Positions 23,552 to 31,308 of a stretch of 64,000 nt of DNA are shown piece after piece; the stretch's first letter is position 1; every line of letters starts with the position of its first letter. Where the stretch lies: contig NZ_BSDE01000009.1 of NCBI RefSeq assembly GCF_030268085.1, forward strand, positions 106,652-170,651, in the 5' to 3' direction. The translations under genes and the position numbers were made by a program. Origin of the DNA: Geothrix limicola. Lineage in GTDB: Bacteria; Acidobacteriota; Holophagae; Holophagales; Holophagaceae. Below the pieces are notes generated by a model that ran no database searches, had not been told where the DNA came from, and saw nothing but the letters and a program-made list of their open reading frames with translations.

Positions 23552-24988
23552 ATGGCAACCAGAATGACGCATCGCTTGGCCTTGGGCGGGCTGCTTGTCG
23601 CAGGAGGGCTCGGGTTCCTCGGGTGCGGAGGCAGCGCCTCCACGTCCACGGGCGCCACGTCGACGCCGCCCACGCCCGCCGCCACCCCCATGCAGGTCAG
23701 CCTTGGCGACGCGCCCGCGGATTGGATCATGGCCTTCGGCATGACGGTGAATGGCATCACGCTGACCAGCGCCAGCGGGACCTCCGTGAACGTGGTGCCG
23801 GCCGCCACTCCCATGGAAATGATGCAGACCATGGGCACCGTGCAGCCCCTCTCGACCCTGAGCATGCCGCAGGGCACTTACACCCAGGCCACCGTCACCG
23901 TGTCCTCGGTCGCCATGAGCTACATGGACCCGGCCACCCACACCACCAAGCAGAAGACGATGGCAGGCCCCTTCACGGCCACGGTTCCTTTCAGCCCCGC
24001 CATGACCGTGGGCGCCTCGCCCATGGCCCTCAACTTCGACATGGACATGGCCGCTTCCGTATCCATCGACGGTTCGGGAAACGTCACCTTCACGCCCATG
24101 CTCAGCGCCAAGACCGCGAACGCCCCGGGAACCGGCACCAACCCCTGGCAGGGCGGCATGCAGCACCAGGTGGGACGGGTGTCCGCCGTGTCCGGGTCGA
24201 CCTTCACCATGAGTTCCATGATGGGCGTCCAGACGACGACCTTCGCCACCAACGGTGCCACGCAATTCCCCAGCGCCGGCCTGACCGGCATGGGCATGAT
24301 GAGCACCGGCATGATGGTGGCCGTCGACGCGACGCTCCAGGCGGATGGTTCCTATCTCGCTCAGCGCGTGGAGGCCATGGGTGTGGATGCCGCCGGCATG
24401 ATGGGCGGAGGCCTCGTCACTTCCCTCACCGGCAATCCCCCGACCCAGCTCACCCTGATGGCCAATGGCGGGCTGGGCGGCGGCATGATGGCCGCCTCCA
24501 TGGGCGGGACGATCACCGGCTCCCTGCCCGCCTCGGTGCCCTTCAGCATCGATGCGGATGGCACGGACCTCGCCAACCTGCCCTTCACACCGGCCTTTGG
24601 CCCCGTCAGCCTGGCGCTGGGCCAGCGGGTGGAGGTCACGAGCCCCGGCGCGCTGATGGGCGGCGGCATGATGGGCGGGGGCATGACGGGGAGCGGTCTC
24701 GGAACGCTCACGGCCAGCCAGGTTCGGCTTGAACCGCAGGGCCTTCACGGCACCGTGTCCAACTACACCACCGCCGGATCCCAGGCGTCCTTCACGCTGA
24801 CCCTGCCCGCGGATTCCGCCTTCGCCACCCTCACCGGCGCGAGCACCATCACCGTCTACCAGCAGGCGGGCACTCAGTTCCAGGGGCTCACCGCACCCGC
24901 CAATGGTGCGGCGATCCAGGCCAGGGGCCTGCTGTTCCATGACGCGGGGACCTACAAGCTCGTCGCGAGCTGGATCACCGCCCACTAG
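23552..24988 (+). CDS. Met/Gly-rich lipoprotein with DUF4382-like and DUF5666-like regions
   Basis: 478 residues. Lipoprotein signal with lipobox LGCG. Residues ~48-190 resemble DUF4382 (VSLGDAPADW start). The remainder has repeated small beta units (GRVSAVSGSTFTM, GTVSNYTTAGSQASFTL) like DUF5666. Methionine is strikingly frequent, including MMGGGMMGGGM clusters. Methionine clusters can bind Cu(I) in other proteins, but no Cys/His site supports that here. GGGGGA before ATG 23552 sets the start. A homologous-type lipoprotein gene follows. Confidence 0.75.
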   Translation: MATRMTHRLALGGLLVAGGLGFLGCGGSASTSTGATSTPPTPAATPMQVSLGDAPADWIMAFGMTVNGITLTSASGTSVNVVPAATPMEMMQTMGTVQPLSTLSMPQGTYTQATVTVSSVAMSYMDPATHTTKQKTMAGPFTATVPFSPAMTVGASPMALNFDMDMAASVSIDGSGNVTFTPMLSAKTANAPGTGTNPWQGGMQHQVGRVSAVSGSTFTMSSMMGVQTTTFATNGATQFPSAGLTGMGMMSTGMMVAVDATLQADGSYLAQRVEAMGVDAAGMMGGGLVTSLTGNPPTQLTLMANGGLGGGMMAASMGGTITGSLPASVPFSIDADGTDLANLPFTPAFGPVSLALGQRVEVTSPGALMGGGMMGGGMTGSGLGTLTASQVRLEPQGLHGTVSNYTTAGSQASFTLTLPADSAFATLTGASTITVYQQAGTQFQGLTAPANGAAIQARGLLFHDAGTYKLVASWITAH

Positions 24989-25022
24989 TCCTTGAACCCC
25001 CTTTTTCTCTCAAGGAGGCTTT

Positions 25023-26183
25023 ATGAACTTCGCCCGCCTGACACTCCCTGTGGCCATCGGTTTCGGCTCACTCCTCTTTCTCGGCTGCGGTGGATCATCC
25101 AAATCCTCGACGCCCACCTCCGCCGCCATGAGCGTCCACCTCGTGGACGGCCCCATCTCCGGTTATCAGGAAATCAACGTCAACATCCAATCGGTGGAGA
25201 TCAGCGGAAGCGGGGGCTGGACGACCCTCGGCACACCGAACAAGACCATCAACCTGCTCAACCTCGTGGGTGGCGTGGAGGAGACTCTGGCCAATGGCGC
25301 CTCCCTGCCCGCGGGACACTACGGCCAGATGCGGTTGATACTCGGATCCGGCAACACCGTGAAACTCTCCGATGGCAGCGTTCACGCCCTGACCGTCCCC
25401 TCGGGCCTGCAGACGGGCGTCAAGCTGGTGGTGAGTTTCGATGTCGCGGCCGGAACGACGAAGGATGTCTGGATTGACTTCGATGCCGCCCACTCCATCC
25501 AGCTGATCCAGGCGGGTGCCTCGAACCAGTATCTGCTCCGCCCCACGGTCTGGGCCTATGACAAGGTCGTCACCGGGTCCATCTCCGGCAAGCTCACCGA
25601 TGCGGGTTCGGCTTCGGCCCTGGCCGGCGCCACGGTGTATGCCGAAACCCTGGACGCTTCCGGCAATGCGCGCATCGCCCGCAGCACGACCACCGACGCC
25701 AGCGGCGCCTACACCCTCGATCTGCTTCCCGTCGGCGCAACCTACTACGTGGTGAGCCAGCCCCTCGTCGGCTCGACGACCCTCAAGGCCTACGATGCCA
25801 AGGCCAGCGACGCCTACGCGCTGACCGCCACCAGCCCGGTGTTCACCTACTCGGCGGCCTTCACTTCGGATGCTTCTCTCGGGGGCGTTTCCGGTGATCT
25901 CACGCCCGTGGCCACCAGCAGCGAAAGTGATCAGGTCAACCTGCTGGCCTCCCTGACCTCTCCAACATCCGGAACGCACACCTTCATCGTGGACACCACC
26001 ATGGCCATCGTGGGGACCTCGACGGAGACCTACGGATTCTCGAACCTTCCGATCGGAACCTACAGCCTCCAGGCCATCCGCACGACGCTGAACCTCGATG
26101 GCACCACGTCCTCGAGCGCGTCCACCGTCCAGCCCGCCGCGGTCACGGCCGGAGTCACCCTGACGGTCAACCTGGGGCTCTGA
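25023..26183 (+). CDS. DUF4382 lipoprotein with carboxypeptidase-like repeat
   Basis: 386 residues. Lipobox LGCG at ~22-25, then DUF4382 (~35-180; VHLVDGPISGYQEINVNIQ), then one or two Ig-like/carboxypeptidase-regulatory-like domains (SGKLTDAGSASALAGATVYA; FSNLPIGTYSLQAI). It has a strong AAGGAGG ribosome site seven bases from ATG 25023. It sits 34 bases after the preceding lipoprotein gene and a strong terminator follows. Family function is unknown; outer-membrane or periplasmic location is inferred from the lipobox. Confidence 0.85.
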   Translation: MNFARLTLPVAIGFGSLLFLGCGGSSKSSTPTSAAMSVHLVDGPISGYQEINVNIQSVEISGSGGWTTLGTPNKTINLLNLVGGVEETLANGASLPAGHYGQMRLILGSGNTVKLSDGSVHALTVPSGLQTGVKLVVSFDVAAGTTKDVWIDFDAAHSIQLIQAGASNQYLLRPTVWAYDKVVTGSISGKLTDAGSASALAGATVYAETLDASGNARIARSTTTDASGAYTLDLLPVGATYYVVSQPLVGSTTLKAYDAKASDAYALTATSPVFTYSAAFTSDASLGGVSGDLTPVATSSESDQVNLLASLTSPTSGTHTFIVDTTMAIVGTSTETYGFSNLPIGTYSLQAIRTTLNLDGTTSSSASTVQPAAVTAGVTLTVNLGL

Positions 26184-26222
26184 TCCAGGCCCATCGTCCC
26201 CCAGGGCATCGCTCGATTGATG

Positions 26223-26255
26223 AACCAGGCCCCATCGTTTGGATGGGGCCTGGTT
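26223..26255 (+). terminator. Strong terminator after the DUF4382 lipoprotein genes
   Basis: A perfect 14-base-pair stem, AACCAGGCCCCATC against GATGGGGCCTGGTT, with a five-base loop, 39 bases after the stop codon. The tail CTTATGG is only weakly T-rich. Confidence 0.75.
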
Positions 26256-26320
26256 CTTATGGAAACCCAGGATCACGGGGTTCGGATGCGCCGTAAGGAA
26301 TGCATGGGAAACTGGGCCCC

Positions 26321-26893
26321 ATGACGTCATCGGCCGCCCTCCCTTCCCACCGCGCCCCCCGCCTCGCCTGGTGGCTCGCCACGGGCTTCGGCAGCGGCTA
26401 CCTCAAACCCGCCCCGGGCACCTGGGGCACGTTGGCCGGGTTGTTGGCCTGGCTGGGCCTGGTGCTGGCCATGGGCCGGTGCCCCTGGCGCTTCGCGCCC
26501 TGGATCCTCGTCGCGGCGCCGATCGCACTGACCCTGCTGGCCGTGTGGGCCGCGGATCGCGTGGTGAAGGAAACGGGCGACAAGGATCCCTCCTTCATCG
26601 TCGCCGACGAGTGGGCCGGCGTCTGGTTCGCCCTCACGCCCCTGCTCTTCACCGTCACGCTGCAGCCCCAGCCCCTGAGCCTATGGATCGCGCGGCTGGT
26701 GGCGCCCTTCATGCTCTTCCGCCTCTTCGACATCTGGAAGCCCGGCGTCGTCGATCGAGCCCAGCACCTGCCCGGCGGCTGGGGCGTCGTCATGGACGAC
26801 GTGCTGGCGGGCCTGCTCGCCGCCCTCATCGTCTGGCCCCTGGACCAGTGGCTGGGCGCCCAGTCCCTGCTGCATCCGGGGATGTGGCGGTAA
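26321..26893 (+). CDS. pgpA: Phosphatidylglycerophosphatase A
   Basis: 190 residues with the PgpA signatures: GSGYLKPAPGTWGTL, DKDPSFIVADEWAG (catalytic acidic cluster), FRLFDIWKPGVV and GGWGVVMDDVLAG, spread over four membrane helices. It removes phosphate from phosphatidylglycerophosphate to give phosphatidylglycerol at the inner membrane. Start choice is uncertain; ATG 26300 would add seven residues. It is downstream of a terminator and converges on the XPB helicase gene. Confidence 0.93.
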   Translation: MTSSAALPSHRAPRLAWWLATGFGSGYLKPAPGTWGTLAGLLAWLGLVLAMGRCPWRFAPWILVAAPIALTLLAVWAADRVVKETGDKDPSFIVADEWAGVWFALTPLLFTVTLQPQPLSLWIARLVAPFMLFRLFDIWKPGVVDRAQHLPGGWGVVMDDVLAGLLAALIVWPLDQWLGAQSLLHPGMWR

Positions 26894-26932
26894 CCCGCGC
26901 CGGCAGGAGACGGCCGCCCGGGCCTCGATGCC

Positions 26933-28693
26933 TCAGTGCTCGGTCTCGACCAGCAGCTGCTTCCACACGGTGGGCTCGCTGAGCTGGTGGTGCTCGTTGA
27001 AGCGGCGGCTTTCAATGAGGTAGCGGTAGCCCTGCTCGGTGAGGAAGAGTTGGCGGTTGCGCGCGAATTCCTGTTCGGTGGTCTCGCTGCTGATGAGCGA
27101 GTAGAAGTAGCTCACGTTGCGGTCGCCCTTGGGCCGGAGGATGCGGCCCAGGCGCTGGGCCTCCTCCTGCCGCGAACCGAAGGTGCCGCTCACCTGGATG
27201 GCCACGGAGGCGTCCGGCAGGTCGATGGCGAAGTTGGCCACCTTGCTCACGATGAGCACGCGCAGGCTGCCTTCGCGAAACTGCTTGAAGAGCGACTCGC
27301 GCTCCTTCTCCGGCGTCTGGCCCGTGAGCACCGGCGCGTTGAGCCGCTCGCCGATGATGCGGAGCTGCTCGAGGTACTGGCCGATGATGAGGATGTTGTC
27401 CTTGGGGTGGCCCGCCAGCAGCTCGTCCATCACGGCCATCTTCAGGCTGTTCTCGGAAGCGATGCGGAAGCGCAGGCGCTGGTCGGCCACGGCGTATTCC
27501 ATGCGCTCGTCCATGGGCAGGGGCACGCGGATCTCCAGGCAGTGCGCCGTGGCGATGAAGCCGTCCTTCTCCAGCATCTTCCAGGGCACGTCCACGCGCT
27601 TGGGGCCGATGAGGCTGAAGACGTCCTCCTCCTTGCCGTCCTCGCGCACGAGCGTGGCCGTGAGGCCCAGGCGCCGCTTGGCCTGCAGCTCCGCCACCGC
27701 CCGGAAGACCGGCGCGGGCAGCATGTGCACCTCGTCGTAGATCACCAGGCCCCAGTTCGCGGCCTCGAAGAGCTTGAAGTGCTCGAAGGGCCCCGTCTTG
27801 GTGCGGCGGTAGGTGAGGATCTGGTAGGTGGCGATGGTGACGGGCTTGATCTCCTTCGTGTCGCCCGTGTAGAGGCCGATCTGATCCTCGGTGAGCGAGG
27901 TCTTGTCGAGCAGCTCCTGCTTCCATTGCTTCACCGCCGTGCCGTTGGTCGTGAGCACCAGGGTGTGCGTCTGCAGGCTGCCCATGCAGCCGATGCCGAT
28001 AACGGTCTTGCCCGCTCCGCAGGGCAGGACCAGCACGCCGGCGCCCCCGTCGGGCCCGCCGCCCGCATGGAAGACGTCCACCGCCGCCTGCTGGTAGTGA
28101 CGCAGGCCGAAGGGCTTGCCGTTCTGCTTCGTGGTGGGGGAGAGCTCGAAGGGCAGAGGGTCGCCGGGCTTGTAGCCGGCCATGTCCTGCACGGGGTGAC
28201 CCAGGCGGATGAGCTGCAGCTTGGCCTCACCGCGCATCCCGGTCTGGAGGTAGATGCCCTTTTCGTCGGGATAGGGTTCGGCCAGCAGGCCCTGCAGCGA
28301 TTTCTGGTTCTCCAGTTCCCAGAAGAGGCCGCGATCATCCATCTCCAGGGCCAGGCGGTCGCCCTTGGCCACCAGGCGCAGCTTGCCGTAGCGCGTGCCG
28401 TGGTCCTCGATCTCCTGCAGCAGGTTCTGGGGCACGGGGTACTTCGACCAGGTGTTGAGGGTCTCGATCATGTCCGTGCAGGCCACGCCCGAGGCCGAGG
28501 CGTTCCAGAGGCTCAGCGGGGTGATGCGGTAGGTGTGGATGTGCTCGGGGCTCTTCACCAGCTCCGCGAAGCGCGCCAGCTCATCGCGCACCTGCTCGAA
28601 GGCCGGGTGGGCCACCTCGAGCAGCAGGGTGCGATCGCTCTGGACGATCAGGGGGTTGTCGGGACGGAGGGCGATCACAGTGGCGGGACCCAA
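26933..28693 (-). CDS. XPB/Rad25-type DNA helicase
   Basis: 586 residues. N-terminal XPB-type domain (~10-130; PLIVQSDRTLLLEV, HTYRITPLSLWNA). SF2 helicase core: motif I PCGAGKT, DEVH box in IYDEVHMLPAP, motif III LTATLVREDG, motif V near VSKVANFAIDLPDA and motif VI RLGRILRPKGD. Bacterial XPB is a 3'-to-5' DNA helicase linked to repair. The start is TTG 28693 or GTG 28678; neither has a good ribosome site. A protein sharing the N-terminal domain type is encoded 2.6 kb away at 31309. Confidence 0.93.
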   Translation of the reverse strand: MGPATVIALRPDNPLIVQSDRTLLLEVAHPAFEQVRDELARFAELVKSPEHIHTYRITPLSLWNASASGVACTDMIETLNTWSKYPVPQNLLQEIEDHGTRYGKLRLVAKGDRLALEMDDRGLFWELENQKSLQGLLAEPYPDEKGIYLQTGMRGEAKLQLIRLGHPVQDMAGYKPGDPLPFELSPTTKQNGKPFGLRHYQQAAVDVFHAGGGPDGGAGVLVLPCGAGKTVIGIGCMGSLQTHTLVLTTNGTAVKQWKQELLDKTSLTEDQIGLYTGDTKEIKPVTIATYQILTYRRTKTGPFEHFKLFEAANWGLVIYDEVHMLPAPVFRAVAELQAKRRLGLTATLVREDGKEEDVFSLIGPKRVDVPWKMLEKDGFIATAHCLEIRVPLPMDERMEYAVADQRLRFRIASENSLKMAVMDELLAGHPKDNILIIGQYLEQLRIIGERLNAPVLTGQTPEKERESLFKQFREGSLRVLIVSKVANFAIDLPDASVAIQVSGTFGSRQEEAQRLGRILRPKGDRNVSYFYSLISSETTEQEFARNRQLFLTEQGYRYLIESRRFNEHHQLSEPTVWKQLLVETEH

Positions 28694-28935
28694 ACCTTTG
28701 AGCGTAGTTCGCCGGGGCCGGGCCGGTCAACGAAAGCCGCCCGGATTCCACCTCGGGACGGAATCCGGGCGGCAGGTTCCGGGCATCTAGGGGAAGACCG
28801 CCCCGCCCGGGGACCGGCCCCCTCATTCCCGCCCGTCCAGATGTCGATACAGCGTCCCTAGGAGGGTCCGGTTATCTTTAGGATCCCCCTGACCCACAGC
28901 GTGCTTGGACCCGCCGGCACATGTTCGGAGCCGTC

Positions 28936-31203
28936 ATGACCTTCCCGTCGACCCGATGCCTCGCCCTTACCGGCCTCGTCCTGCTTGGCGCCTGCGGAGG
29001 CGGGGGCGGATCCTCGGCCCCGGCCCCCGCCGTCGCACTGGCTCCGACCATCAGCGCCTTCTCGCCCATGGCCATCGCCGAAGAAAGCACCGTCACCCTG
29101 ACGGGGGCCCATTTCCTGGGTGCAACCCAGGTGGCCTTCAATCAGATCAGCACCTCCTTCACCGTGAGCAGCGACACTCAGATTCAGGCCATCGCCCCTG
29201 CGGGCCTGACGGCCGGCACCATCACCGTCACCACCCCGGGGGGCACGGGCACCTCCGCCACGGCCTACACCGTGGCCTACTGGGCGCCGACCATCACCAG
29301 CGTGAGCCCGTCTTCCGGCCAGGTGGGCATGCCCGTCGTCATCACGGGCACCAATTTCGGTTATGCGGGCACCACCCTCGCGCTTGGCGCACAGAACATC
29401 ACGGGTTTCACCAAGACGGCCACTCAGATCTCCTTTGATGTGCCCTCCGGTGCCGTCACCGGAAACCTCGTCGTCGCGGGCCCCGGCGGGACCGCCTCCA
29501 GCCCCTTCACCGTGACCCCGCCCCCGGCCGGTGTGACCCTCGACCTCCACGTGGACAAGGTGGAGCTCACCCAGAGCACCCAGACCCTCGACAACAGCGT
29601 GCCCATCGTGGCGGGCAAGCCGGGCCTGATCCGGGCCTTCGTGCTGGCCAACCAGGCCAACACCGCCACGCCCGCCGTGCGGATCACCCTCCTGAACAAT
29701 GGGGTGGCCGTGGGCGGGTATCCCAAGCTGGTGGCTGCCCCGGGCCTCAGCGTGCCCCAGGCCGTCGATGAATCCACCCTCACGTCCAGCTGGAACCTCA
29801 GCGTGCCGGGCACGGACCTCACGACGCCCACGGGAAGTGGATACAGCATCCTCGCCGAGGTGGATCCCACAGGTGCCGTGCCCGAGATCGACAAGACCAA
29901 CAACACCTTCACCGCCACCCTCAACGGCACCACCGTTCCCACCTTCAAGACGACGATCTTCCCCGTGGTCCTCGGCAGCGGCACCGGCAACATCACGGAA
30001 GCCAACAAGGCCCAGTGGGTCGCGCGGCTGGCCAAGATGTTCCCCATCTCCAGCGTGGATGTGGCGGTGGGCAGCACCTTCACGGGATCGGTCTCGACGC
30101 TTACTTCGGATAACAGTGACAAAAGCTGGGACACGCTGCTGAGCGATCTCACGGCCAAGCACTTGGCCGACCAGGCGAACGACCGCTACTACTACGGTGC
30201 GGTGAAGGTCAGCTATTCGAACGGAACCGCTGGCCTGGGCTGGGTACCCAACTCACCCGGCGACGCTTACAAGTACCGCACCGCCGTCGGCTGGGACAAG
30301 GCCAGCGGCTACGCCGATGGCGGCCTGTTCCCAGAAGTCTTCTCTCACGAGACCGGCCACAACATGGGCCGCCAGCACAGCCCCTGCGGAACCGCCTCCA
30401 ATCCCGATCCCAACTATCCAAACACCAGTGAGTATGTCATCAACGGAATCGGTGGCGGGATCGGCAAGTGGGGCTACGACAGCGTTCTAAACGCCCTCCA
30501 TTCCCCGCTCACGAATAAAGACATCATGGGCTACTGCACGCCCAACTGGGTGAGCGACTACGTCTACAAGAGCATCCTCAGCTTCCGCGCCGGGAGCAGC
30601 GGTTTCCTCGTCGTCAGCGCCGAGGACGCCATCCTTCCCACGGCGCCCGCCAGGCAGGAATGCCTCATCGTCCGCGGCATCATCCACGAGAACGGCCAGG
30701 CGGACCTCCTGCCCTCCTTCCGCACCGAGGCCTGGCCCTCGACCCTTCCCATCGCGGGGGACTTCACCCTGGAATGCCAGGACGCGCAGGGCCGCGCCGT
30801 CTTCACCACGCCTCTCGAACTGATGGACCTGGGCTGTTCACCGCAGGATCACGTTCGCCACTTCGTCATGGCCCTGCCCCTGGATCCGGCCAAGCTCGAC
30901 GCGATCGCAGGTCTTCGGGTGCTCAGGGCGGGCCAGGTGGTGACCAGTCTGCACCCCGCGTCGCCTAAGGGTTCCATCACGGCGGCCACCCCCAGCGCCC
31001 AGCGCCAGGCCGGGGGCAAGGTCCAGCTCGCCTGGGATGCGAGCCTCCATCCGGCGGCCCTCGTCCGGGATGCGGATTCCGGGGAAGTGATCGCCATTCT
31101 CTCCGGCGGCCGGCAGACCATCACCGCCACCTCCAGGCGCCTGGACGTGGTGCTCAGCGATGGCGTGAGCGGCCCGACCCACCACCTGGAACCCCTCGAA
31201 TAA
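28936..31203 (+). CDS. IPT/TIG-domain metzincin lipoprotein
   Basis: 755 residues. Lipobox LLGACG. Two IPT/TIG domains (~40-120 and ~120-200) and a CARDB-like domain (~205-335) are followed by a zinc-protease domain with HETGHNMGRQH (HExxHxxGxxH) and a Met-turn DIMGYC about 60 residues on, which define a metzincin. A C-terminal beta domain follows. Predicted surface or periplasmic protease anchored as a lipoprotein. ATG 28936 has a GGAG site nine bases upstream; ATG 28921 does not. It separates the XPB gene from its likely partner. Confidence 0.87.
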   Translation: MTFPSTRCLALTGLVLLGACGGGGGSSAPAPAVALAPTISAFSPMAIAEESTVTLTGAHFLGATQVAFNQISTSFTVSSDTQIQAIAPAGLTAGTITVTTPGGTGTSATAYTVAYWAPTITSVSPSSGQVGMPVVITGTNFGYAGTTLALGAQNITGFTKTATQISFDVPSGAVTGNLVVAGPGGTASSPFTVTPPPAGVTLDLHVDKVELTQSTQTLDNSVPIVAGKPGLIRAFVLANQANTATPAVRITLLNNGVAVGGYPKLVAAPGLSVPQAVDESTLTSSWNLSVPGTDLTTPTGSGYSILAEVDPTGAVPEIDKTNNTFTATLNGTTVPTFKTTIFPVVLGSGTGNITEANKAQWVARLAKMFPISSVDVAVGSTFTGSVSTLTSDNSDKSWDTLLSDLTAKHLADQANDRYYYGAVKVSYSNGTAGLGWVPNSPGDAYKYRTAVGWDKASGYADGGLFPEVFSHETGHNMGRQHSPCGTASNPDPNYPNTSEYVINGIGGGIGKWGYDSVLNALHSPLTNKDIMGYCTPNWVSDYVYKSILSFRAGSSGFLVVSAEDAILPTAPARQECLIVRGIIHENGQADLLPSFRTEAWPSTLPIAGDFTLECQDAQGRAVFTTPLELMDLGCSPQDHVRHFVMALPLDPAKLDAIAGLRVLRAGQVVTSLHPASPKGSITAATPSAQRQAGGKVQLAWDASLHPAALVRDADSGEVIAILSGGRQTITATSRRLDVVLSDGVSGPTHHLEPLE

Positions 31204-31213
31204 AACCGTCCCC

Positions 31214-31254
31214 GCGTGCGAAAAACGCCTGGCCTGCCCGGCGTTTTTTGCGCG
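31214..31254 (+). terminator. Terminator after the metzincin gene
   Basis: TGCGAAAAACGCC pairs with GGCGTTTTTTGCG around a ten-base loop, extended by CGCG, ten bases after the stop. The T-run is in the 3' arm. Confidence 0.7.
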
Positions 31255-31308
31255 TGAGTCAAAACGGCCTTCGTGAGATACTGAAAGATCATCTGTACCC
31301 GGGTGCCC

